In this document: piece after piece, positions 1 to 5,448 of the stretch
Position numbering within the stretch: position 1 is the stretch's first letter
How the letters are laid out: each line of letters begins with the position of its first letter
DNA from: HGM12669 sp048527645
GTDB taxonomy: Bacteria > Bacillota > Clostridia > Oscillospirales > CAG-272
Length of the DNA stretch: 30,268 nt
Assembly: GCA_048527645.1 (NCBI GenBank)
Contig: DBGFNI010000007.1
Span: 1 to 30,268 of the forward strand
Direction of reading: 5' to 3'
Program-made: the position numbers and the translations under genes
The notes under the pieces: model-generated
Databases searched by the model: none
The model's input: only the letters and a program-made list of their open reading frames with translations
Told to the model about the DNA's origin: nothing

Positions 1-1
1 T

Positions 2-118
2 ATTTTGAAACAGGAAATTATAAATAAAAAATCGTTTTTCGTGGCTACTCTGCACAGGCTGCTATTAAAGAAAGCAGGAATTAAACGAAACTTGATTTGG
101 GGCAAAACCAGATTGTAA
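2..118 (+). CDS. C-terminal end of an upstream gene (partial, unidentified)
   Basis: An open frame enters from the left edge and stops with TAA at 116-118, giving 38 residues that end in GIKRNLIWGKTRL. The tail is basic and partly hydrophobic, and a textbook intrinsic terminator begins 19 bases after the stop, which fits the 3' end of a real gene. An alternative frame from base 1 closes at 25-27 after only eight residues. The fragment is too short to assign a family. The call rests on frame openness and terminator position only. Confidence 0.4.
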   Translation: MLKQEIINKKSFFVATLHRLLLKKAGIKRNLIWGKTRL

Positions 119-136
119 AACCACAATAGAAAAATT

Positions 137-172
137 GACCTTGTAGAGTAAAATCTGCAAGGTCTTTTTTTT
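137..172 (+). terminator. Intrinsic terminator of the upstream gene
   Basis: GACCTTG (137-143) pairs with CAAGGTC (158-164), the inner AGA/TCT extends the stem, and an eight-T run follows at 165-172. The sequence leading into it (AAAACCACAAT, then TTGACCTTG) resembles the region before the terminator at 2501-2537. Confidence 0.8.
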
Positions 173-404
173 GCTGACAATCAAACCGGGATTTGATTTT
201 CATTCCGTTTTTGTGAAAAAGAAAAGTGCAATACCCAAAAAATGGTATTGCGTTTTGCCCTGAAACGCCGTGGTTTGGTGCAACATCCAACAAACCGTAA
301 CAAAAATCTTGCAATCCGCGCAGTTTTTCGCTTCTGCCGAGTATTCTGACGTCTGTTATTCAAAGAGTCGTACAGATTGTCCGATCCATACTCTTTTTTA
401 TCTA
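173..404. other. Intergenic stretch without a supported gene
   Basis: No open frame here has a plausible ribosome binding site. The stretch is AT-rich and holds one perfect 8-bp hairpin (GCAATACC 228-235 with GGTATTGC 244-251) followed by a short T-rich stretch, possibly a second weak terminator. It separates the upstream gene from the promoter of the peptide cassette. Confidence 0.5.
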
Positions 405-433
405 TTGACAATTGCCCTAATTTAGAATATAAT
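405..433 (+). promoter_or_regulatory. Sigma-A promoter of the peptide cassette
   Basis: Consensus -35 TTGACA (405-410) and consensus -10 TATAAT (428-433) are separated by exactly 17 bp. Transcription would start near 440, leaving a leader of about 230 bases before the small peptide gene at 674. The leader has a small hairpin (ATCGC/GCGAT) and a possible 8-codon upstream ORF at 510-536. A consensus-perfect promoter argues for strong basal expression or for control by a repressor or by the leader. Confidence 0.85.
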
Positions 434-673
434 AAAAAATAGCATTAAACCATCGCAAACATAGCGATGCGCTGAAGAGAATCAAATATCTGAAAATACG
501 GAGCGCAACATGCGGGGTGAGCACAGCGGCGTATAAAGCCGTTGCATCTTCACAGGCAATTCCGCGCAGACGGATGCCGCACAGGTGGCATACACGGGCA
601 TGAACCAATACACAAAACAGGACGAATGCCTTGTTTCACGATTAAGATTCTACTGCAAAGGAAGGGACAACAA

Positions 674-829
674 ATGGAAGAATACTTCGACCCGGAAATG
701 GAAATCATCGAGTTTGATGCTGCGGATATCATCACAGCCAGCGGCGGAATCAGTACCGGTACCACCGGTGGCGGCTGGGATCCCGATGGTGGCTTCGGCT
801 GGGAAGAAGAAGAGGAAGAGCCGTGGTAA
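674..829 (+). CDS. Small acidic Gly-rich peptide, candidate RiPP precursor
   Basis: This gene encodes 51 residues. The ATG at 674 follows GGAAGGGA with a good spacer, and the perfect promoter at 405-433 drives it. The N-terminal half (PEMEIIEFDAADIITASGG, residues 7-25) is acidic and amphipathic and reads like a leader ending in a GG-type motif. The second half is rich in Gly, Thr and Trp (TGTTGGGWDPDGGFGW, residues 28-43) and ends in six Glu followed by Pro-Trp. It contains no Cys, so lanthionine, sactionine or disulfide chemistry on this peptide is unlikely. It sits 88 bases before a PqqD-like recognition protein, the usual place for a RiPP substrate. Precursor identity is inferred from size, leader-like look and neighbours; no named RiPP class is recognised. 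An alternative is a short secreted or structural peptide unrelated to modification. Confidence 0.7.
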   Translation: MEEYFDPEMEIIEFDAADIITASGGISTGTTGGGWDPDGGFGWEEEEEEPW

Positions 830-917
830 ACGAAACTTTCCCCGAACAAACTGAAAGCAGGCATCTCCGACCGCCTGCTGAATAAACACATCCCGTTCCG
901 GAAAGGACGATTTGTCA

Positions 918-1175
918 TTGAAGCTGAAAGATAATTTTGTCACGCAGCAGATAGACGGCGCGCAGATCATGGTGGCCGCCGGCGGCGATTTTGCCGGCAT
1001 GGTGCGCAGCAACGCGACGGCAGCGTTCATTATTGACTGCTTAAAAACGGATACCACCCCTGAGGTCATTCTGGATGCCATGTGCCGCAAATACGATGCG
1101 CCCCGGGAGGTTATGGCTGTCGGCGTGAACAAAGTGCTGGACAATCTGCGCAGAATCGGCGCCCTGGATGAGTAA
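918..1175 (+). CDS. PqqD-like RiPP recognition element protein
   Basis: This is an 85-residue stand-alone protein of the PqqD/RRE family, the winged-helix-like domain that binds RiPP leader peptides and presents them to modifying enzymes. Support comes from the opening LKDNFVTQQIDGAQIMVAAG, the middle MVRSNATAAFIIDCLK and the helical end carrying DAMCRKYDAPREVM, which match the usual fold order (beta-hairpin, then helices) and the usual length of 80-95 residues. No ATG is available. TTG at 912 and TTG at 918 are both possible after AAAGGA (902-907). I chose 918 because the spacing is better and family members normally begin directly with KLK. It sits between the candidate precursor and the nucleotidyltransferase, so it is the likely bridge between the two. 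Family assignment is by recognition of the sequence pattern. Confidence 0.85.
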   Translation: MKLKDNFVTQQIDGAQIMVAAGGDFAGMVRSNATAAFIIDCLKTDTTPEVILDAMCRKYDAPREVMAVGVNKVLDNLRRIGALDE

Positions 1176-1287
1176 ATACGGCTTTTAGGAGGAAATTCAG
1201 CGCAGAGGCAATTCGCATTACCCAAATAAGGACAACAGGCATACCATAAACAGAATAACGCTGGGATAACCATTAAGGATGACACAG

Positions 1288-2454
1288 ATGAACGGATTGG
1301 ACAAAACCGCGGAACATTTGATCAGCTTGATTTCCTGCGCGTTGCGCAGAACAGAGGTAAAAGCTGCGTTCCTGGATGGAATCGATCTTGCCGCCCTTTT
1401 TCCTCTCGCGCAAAAACATTCCGTGGCGGCTATGGTTTGCATGGCATTGGAAAAAACGGATGTATTTGAACAGGCTGACCCCGCCGTGAAAAAGCAATGG
1501 CTGAATGCGAAAAACAACGCAATCAGGAAAAATATACTGCTGGATATGGACCGCCAAATTCTGATGGATGAAATGGAAAAGGCGGGAATCTGGCATATGC
1601 CCCTGAAGGGAAGCATCCTGAAGGACTGGTACCCGCTATGCGGAATGCGGGAAATGTCCGACATTGATATTCTCTTCGACGAAACCAAGCGGGATCAGGT
1701 AAAGGACATTTTCCTGCGGCATGATTATTCCGTGTACGCGTTTGGCGAGAGCAACCACGATGAGTATATCAAGCTACCGGTTTATCATTTTGAAATGCAC
1801 ACATCCCTTCTTGACGAGCATGATGCTAAAGAACTTGCCGCGAAGTATCAGGGAATCACGCAAAAACTCCTCCCGGACGAGAACAAGAAGTACTGTCTTC
1901 ATTTCACCCCGGAGGACTTTTATGTTTTTGCGCTCATACATGCTTATAAGCATTATAGTCACAGCGGCACCGGCGTCCGTACACTGGCTGACATCTATGT
2001 GATGAACCGCACAATCGGGCCGTCAATGGATTGGGACTATGTGAAAAAGGAAATGAAATCCCTCGGCATAGAAGCCTTTGAAAAGAACAGCCAAGCGCTG
2101 GCTGAAAAAATCTTTTGCGATACGCCGGTATCGCAAATCAAGCTGACGGAAGAAGAACGGATGATGCTGCAATACTGCATGAATGCCGGAACATTCGGCT
2201 CTTTTGAAAGCCGCATCAACGGTTCCCTGCGTTCCATGCAGACAAATACAAAACCGATTACAGGCTTTACAAAGATTCGGTACTGCTTGACAAGACTGTT
2301 TCCCGGACCGGAACGGTGCAAAAACTGTTATCCCTTTATCTATCGGCACCCCTATCTGCTGCCCTTCTTTTGGGTATGGAGATTTATCAAAAAGATTCCC
2401 ATGAGCAAAGAGATCATACAGAAGGAGATTTCGGCAATCAAATCCTCCAAATAA
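1288..2454 (+). CDS. Nucleotidyltransferase-fold protein of the peptide cassette (NTP_transf_5-like)
   Basis: This 388-residue protein has the nucleotidyltransferase signature LKGS (106-109) followed by GMREMSDIDIL (119-129). The Asp pair D125/D127 would hold the catalytic metal. The layout matches the uncharacterised nucleotidyltransferase family (Pfam NTP_transf_5), whose members recur in RiPP gene clusters, including some lasso peptide loci. There they might adenylylate or phosphorylate a peptide or small molecule, but the reaction is not established. The ATG at 1279 directly abuts AAGG. The ATG at 1288 lies 8 bases after TAAGGA and is the better start. The C-terminal 60 residues are basic and aromatic (HPYLLPFFWVWRFIKK) and may touch the membrane. 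A terminator follows. Activity on the 674-829 peptide is an inference from context. Confidence 0.8.
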   Translation: MNGLDKTAEHLISLISCALRRTEVKAAFLDGIDLAALFPLAQKHSVAAMVCMALEKTDVFEQADPAVKKQWLNAKNNAIRKNILLDMDRQILMDEMEKAGIWHMPLKGSILKDWYPLCGMREMSDIDILFDETKRDQVKDIFLRHDYSVYAFGESNHDEYIKLPVYHFEMHTSLLDEHDAKELAAKYQGITQKLLPDENKKYCLHFTPEDFYVFALIHAYKHYSHSGTGVRTLADIYVMNRTIGPSMDWDYVKKEMKSLGIEAFEKNSQALAEKIFCDTPVSQIKLTEEERMMLQYCMNAGTFGSFESRINGSLRSMQTNTKPITGFTKIRYCLTRLFPGPERCKNCYPFIYRHPYLLPFFWVWRFIKKIPMSKEIIQKEISAIKSSK

Positions 2455-2500
2455 TAGAACGGACAGCGATTTTGCCCAAAGATAAAGAAAACCGCAATTA

Positions 2501-2537
2501 AAAATTTGACCTTGCAAAAGCAATTTTGCAAAGTCTT
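2501..2537 (+). terminator. Intrinsic terminator of the peptide cassette
   Basis: GACCTTGCAAAAG pairs with TTTTGCAAAGTC (one mismatch, short CAA loop) and is followed by a T run. It lies about 50 bases after the nucleotidyltransferase stop. The approach sequence AAAACCGCAAT then TTTGACCTTG closely resembles that of the terminator at 137-172. Confidence 0.75.
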
Positions 2538-2611
2538 TTTGCACGAAATTCTGTTCAAAGAAAACTGCCCTTGCGCGCGCTGCGGCAATCTGTTAAGACG
2601 TTTTTTCGTAC

Positions 2612-2640
2612 TTGACAAATCAGGATACATATATTATAAT
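2612..2640 (+). promoter_or_regulatory. Sigma-A promoter of the SAM riboswitch transcript
   Basis: Perfect TTGACA (2612-2617) and TATAAT (2635-2640) lie 17 bp apart. The riboswitch aptamer begins right at the expected start of transcription. Confidence 0.85.
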
Positions 2641-2749
2641 ACAAGCACCATAAAGAGTGATGCGAGGGACTGACCCTGTGACCATCCGGCAACCTGCCCG
2701 GCGGCAAGGTGCCAAAGTCAGACCGATGGCGTGACAAAGATGGAATTGT
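2641..2749 (+). ncRNA. SAM-I (S-box) riboswitch aptamer
   Basis: The conserved S-box core is present in order: AGAGTGATGCGAGGGACTGA (2655-2674), a CCCTGTGA step, CCGGCAACCTG (2696 region), and GGCAAGGTGCCAAAGTC (2703-2719). P1 is formed by ACAA..CCAT (2641-2651) and ATGG..TTGT (2740-2749). This class binds S-adenosylmethionine and normally switches off methionine, cysteine or SAM-related genes when SAM is abundant. Here it precedes only a small unknown protein. Confidence 0.88.
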
Positions 2750-2790
2750 AATCACATCCGTCGGTAACGATGGGTGTGATTTTTTCTTTT
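2750..2790 (+). terminator. Riboswitch expression-platform terminator
   Basis: AATCACATCC (2750-2759) pairs with GGGTGTGATT (2772-2781), 10 bp with one G-U pair, followed by a T-rich tract to 2790. The 5' arm starts immediately after the 3' strand of riboswitch P1, the arrangement expected when SAM binding stabilises P1 and allows termination (an OFF switch). Confidence 0.82.
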
Positions 2791-2829
2791 CCCGCTCCCT
2801 TTATGGAATAACGCGTAAAGGGGGTGAAT

Positions 2830-3123
2830 ATGTTGCGTATCAAATCATTGCTCGCCGCGTACACCGGCAGAATCTATATCTATCTTGCGGACGAAAAAAC
2901 CGGAAAGCAATTCTTGCAGGATGCGGAAAACGAGGGCTTTTCATTTTGTGACGGCGTGAAGCCGACGCAAAGAAAGGCAGACAGCCTTTTTGCCATCAAC
3001 GAGGATATGACGATAAACTACGTGGGTTTTGTCGGTCGTATGGCATATCAGGCAACAGACAAGATCGGCAATCAACCGCTGATCAAGATTGACTATCGAG
3101 ACATTTTGAATCGGGAAGAATGA
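2830..3123 (+). CDS. Small conserved-looking protein under SAM riboswitch control, function unknown
   Basis: This gene encodes 97 residues. AAGGGGGTGA (2818-2827) is a near-perfect Shine-Dalgarno sequence and sets the ATG at 2830; the in-frame GTG at 2824 lies inside it. Features are a tyrosine-rich start (AAYTGRIYIYLADEKTGKQF), a central FLQDAENEGFSFCDGVKPTQ and a later NYVGFVGRMAYQA. There is no signal peptide or membrane segment, so it is probably cytosolic. The pattern looks familiar from gut Clostridia small hypothetical proteins, but I know no function for it. Expression would fall when SAM is high, which suggests a job in sulfur, methionine or methyl metabolism, inferred from the riboswitch alone. 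No partner gene shares the transcript before the hairpins at 3153-3223. Confidence 0.8.
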   Translation: MLRIKSLLAAYTGRIYIYLADEKTGKQFLQDAENEGFSFCDGVKPTQRKADSLFAINEDMTINYVGFVGRMAYQATDKIGNQPLIKIDYRDILNREE

Positions 3124-3152
3124 AAAAGAATCCGCGAAAAAAATTGAAATAG

Positions 3153-3223
3153 GCATTTTCCCTCCCTGCGGAGCGGAAAAATGCTGAAAAAAACAGTACC
3201 CGGAAGGCATTTTTGCCTTCCGG
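3153..3223 (+). terminator. Two consecutive hairpins after the small protein gene
   Basis: The first pairs GCATTTTCC (3153-3161) with GGAAAAATGC (3175-3184), with an inner CTCC/GGAG. The second is CCGGAAGGCA (3200-3209) with TGCCTTCCGG (3214-3223), extended outward by AGTAC/GTACT. Neither has a long T run on the plus strand, so they may be weak or bidirectional terminators or transcript stabilisers. From 3224 to 3346 nothing further was recognised. Confidence 0.5.
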
Positions 3224-3346
3224 TTATCTGTACTTCCCGTATTCTGTCATTCTCGCCTTCCGTTTCGCCGCAACCCCGCAAAACCGATTCTGCCGGGCGC
3301 CCCTTGCGCTGCACACCGAAAAATATCCGTTCTGCCGTGCATGATC

Positions 3347-3375
3347 TTGACAAGACTGTCTTTTTGTGATATACT
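3347..3375 (+). promoter_or_regulatory. Sigma-A promoter of the mntP leader
   Basis: TTGACA (3347-3352) and TATACT (3370-3375, one mismatch from consensus) are 17 bp apart. The transcript would start near 3382, at the first base of the upstream hairpin. Confidence 0.82.
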
Positions 3376-3380
3376 GTGTT

Positions 3381-3435
3381 CCCATTGCACAGCGGGATGC
3401 GTTTTGCATCGGTCAAGTGCTGTGCGGGGCTTTTT
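3381..3435 (+). terminator. Terminator-like hairpin ahead of the manganese aptamer
   Basis: CCC..GCACAGC (3381-3393) pairs with GCTGTGCGGGG (3419-3429), encloses a smaller GATGC/GCATC hairpin (3396-3410), and is followed by CTTTTTC. It forms from the first bases of the transcript and lies upstream of the riboswitch core. It may be an early attenuator or an extra regulatory element. Confidence 0.5.
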
Positions 3436-3438
3436 CAG

Positions 3439-3523
3439 ATGAGGGAGTAGCAAGCGCACGCCGTGCGTAGCAAGTCAACATGCTGACCGAAAGGTCTGGC
3501 TTGCTTTGAATTGCGAGACTCAT
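3439..3523 (+). ncRNA. yybP-ykoY manganese riboswitch
   Basis: The hallmark GAGGGAGTAGCAAGCG (3441-3456) and the closing GCGAGACTCAT (3513-3523) are present. P1 pairs ATGAG (3439-3443) with CTCAT (3519-3523), and an inner arm includes GACCGAAAGGTC. The yybP-ykoY class senses Mn2+ and commonly precedes mntP and related metal exporters, exactly the gene found here. Confidence 0.85.
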
Positions 3524-3578
3524 GTATCGCTGCGGTTCATGCATGATGTCTCTCGCCCTTTCATCAGATCGGTTTGAC

Positions 3579-3611
3579 ACAGGTATGGCATACAGCCGTA
3601 CTTGTTTTTTT
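3579..3611 (+). terminator. Expression-platform terminator before mntP
   Basis: ACAGGTATGGC (3579-3589) pairs over 11 bp with GCCGTACTTGT (3595-3605), including two G-U pairs, followed by a run of seven T. It lies between the aptamer and the mntP ribosome binding site. Mn2+ binding would be expected to prevent this hairpin and switch the exporter on. Confidence 0.75.
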
Positions 3612-3635
3612 ATGCAAATAAGGAAGGAAACAGGA

Positions 3636-4217
3636 ATGGAAGTCTTTGTATTCATTTTCAACAGTGCCCTGCTCGGCGTCGGTCTTGCAATGGACGCCTT
3701 TTCCGTTTCGCTGGCGGACGGTCTGCATGAGCCGCATATGCGCCGCGGAAAAATGTGTGCCATCGCGGGGCTGTTTGCTTTTTTTCAGGCGCTGATGCCG
3801 CTGATCGGTTGGATTTGTATCCACACCGTGGTGCAATATTTTCAGTCCTTTGAAAAATGGATCCCCTGGATTGCGCTGGCGCTCTTGAGCTACATCGGCT
3901 CAAAAATGCTCTTTGAGGGCATTCACAGCAAGGGAGAGAGCGCAGACGCCGCCGTGACGGGGCCGGGTGCGCTGCTGGCACAGGGCATCGCCACCTCCAT
4001 CGACGCCCTTTCCGTAGGCTTTGCAATCGCGGAGCATTCACTGCCGACGGCGCTTGCCGAGGTGTTCATCATCGCCGCCGTCACCTTTGTCATCTGCTTT
4101 GTCGGGCTGACCGTCGGCAAGACCGCGGGCACGCGTCTGTCCGGCCGCGCGGGCATATTCGGCGGCATCATCCTCATTGTCATCGGTCTGGAAATCTTTA
4201 TCAGCAGCTTTTTCTGA
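3636..4217 (+). CDS. mntP: Manganese efflux pump MntP
   Basis: This 193-residue membrane protein of the MntP (DUF204) family exports Mn2+ to protect against manganese overload. The sequence shows the two related halves of the family: an N-terminal GLAMDAFSVSLADG with a membrane Asp, and a second-half GIATSIDALSVGFA that repeats the same pattern, with about six hydrophobic segments in total. The ATG at 3636 follows AAGGAAGGAAACAGGA. A longer frame opens upstream at 3522 but runs through the riboswitch terminator and is rejected. Length and motifs are standard for the family. The manganese riboswitch immediately upstream gives independent support for substrate and regulation. It is apparently monocistronic, since the next gene has its own promoter. 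Confidence 0.93.
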   Translation: MEVFVFIFNSALLGVGLAMDAFSVSLADGLHEPHMRRGKMCAIAGLFAFFQALMPLIGWICIHTVVQYFQSFEKWIPWIALALLSYIGSKMLFEGIHSKGESADAAVTGPGALLAQGIATSIDALSVGFAIAEHSLPTALAEVFIIAAVTFVICFVGLTVGKTAGTRLSGRAGIFGGIILIVIGLEIFISSFF

Positions 4218-4276
4218 TATTTTTTCCGAAGCGCTGCATACAGCAAAGGAAAATCGTGAGAAACCCGCCCAAACAA

Positions 4277-4305
4277 TTGACACATTGGCACAAAGTTGCT
4301 ATAAT
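4277..4305 (+). promoter_or_regulatory. Sigma-A promoter of the asd operon
   Basis: Perfect TTGACA (4277-4282) and TATAAT (4300-4305) are separated by 17 bp, about 50 bases before the asd start codon. No riboswitch-like structure fits into the short leader. Confidence 0.85.
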
Positions 4306-4356
4306 ATTTAGATAGAAACCAAAACAAGAACCGGATCCGGAAAGGAGTTTTCACAC

Positions 4357-5448
4357 ATGGAACAGAAGTGCAAGGTCGGAATCGTCGGTGCAACCGGCAT
4401 GGTCGGTCAGCGGCTGATCACCCTTTTAAACAATCATCCCTATTTTGAGATCACCGCACTGATTGCAAGCGGACGCAGCGCGGGCAAGCGCTATGAGCAG
4501 ACAGCGGGCGAGCGCTGGAAAATGACCGTCCCCATGCCCGACAGCGTCAAGAATATGACGGTCTATGACTCCGCGGACATCGACGCATGGAAGAACCTGG
4601 TGGACTTTGTGTTCTGCGCGGTCAATATGCCCAAGGAAGATACCAAAAAGCTGGAAGAGAGTTATGCGCGCGCAGAGATTCCCGTCGTTTCGTGCAATTC
4701 CGCTTTCCGCCGCACGCCCGACGTGCCCATGGTCATTCCGGAAATCAACGGCGACCATTTTTCGGTGATCGAGGCGCAAAAAAAGCGGCTGGGCACCAAG
4801 CGCGGCTTTATCGCCGTCAAGCCCAACTGCTCCATTCAGGCATATGTCCCCATGCTCTCCGCCCTGCTGCAATACGAGCCGTATGAGGTGGTTGTCACCA
4901 CATACCAGGCAATTTCCGGCGCGGGAAAGACCTTCCGCGAATGGCCGGAGATGGTTGACAACATCATTCCCTTCATCAGCGGCGAAGAAGAAAAGAGCGA
5001 GCAGGAGCCGCTGCATATCTGGGGCACGCTGGAAAACGGCGTGGTCAAAGCGAAAACGGGCGTCACCATCACAACACAGTGCATCCGCGTTCCCGTCACG
5101 GACGGGCACACCGCGTGTGTCTTTGTCAAATTCCGTCATAAGCCGAGCAAGGAGCAGATTTTGCAGGCATGGAAGGACTATTCCGGCATGCCGCAAAAGC
5201 TGGGCGTTCCCTCTGCGCCTGCGCAGTTTATCACTTATTTTGAAGAAGACAACCGCCCGCAGGCAAAGCTTGACCGCGATCTGTACGGCGGTATGGGCGT
5301 TTCTGTCGGGCGTCTGCGCGAAGATACGCTGTATGACTACAAGTTTGTCGGCCTGGCGCACAACACCCTGCGCGGCGCGGCAGGGGGCGCCGTGCTGGAG
5401 GCAGAATGCCTGATGAAGCTGGGCTATTTTGACCGTACAGATGCATGA
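4357..5448 (+). CDS. asd: Aspartate-semialdehyde dehydrogenase
   Basis: This 363-residue enzyme reduces aspartyl-4-phosphate to aspartate semialdehyde with NADPH, the branch point to lysine/diaminopimelate, threonine and methionine. The N-terminal Rossmann loop GATGMVGQR (11-19) is followed by VFCAVNMP. The catalytic Cys is C158 in KPNCSIQ, and the likely general-base His is H251 in TDGHTACV. The pattern, especially the AISGAGK segment, fits the archaeal/fungal-like Asd subgroup better than the E. coli type. AAAGGAG lies 9 bases before the ATG. It opens an operon whose next gene overlaps its last bases. It lies near the SAM riboswitch and is metabolically related to methionine, yet it has a separate promoter. 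Confidence 0.94.
   Translation: MEQKCKVGIVGATGMVGQRLITLLNNHPYFEITALIASGRSAGKRYEQTAGERWKMTVPMPDSVKNMTVYDSADIDAWKNLVDFVFCAVNMPKEDTKKLEESYARAEIPVVSCNSAFRRTPDVPMVIPEINGDHFSVIEAQKKRLGTKRGFIAVKPNCSIQAYVPMLSALLQYEPYEVVVTTYQAISGAGKTFREWPEMVDNIIPFISGEEEKSEQEPLHIWGTLENGVVKAKTGVTITTQCIRVPVTDGHTACVFVKFRHKPSKEQILQAWKDYSGMPQKLGVPSAPAQFITYFEEDNRPQAKLDRDLYGGMGVSVGRLREDTLYDYKFVGLAHNTLRGAAGGAVLEAECLMKLGYFDRTDA

Noticed and set aside
542..673. Upstream extension of the small peptide gene to 542
   Set aside because: The ATG at 674 has a good ribosome site, and the extension has none and an unlike composition.
3522..3635. N-terminal extension of mntP to 3522
   Set aside because: It would translate through the riboswitch end and its terminator; the ATG at 3636 has a clear ribosome site and family-like start.
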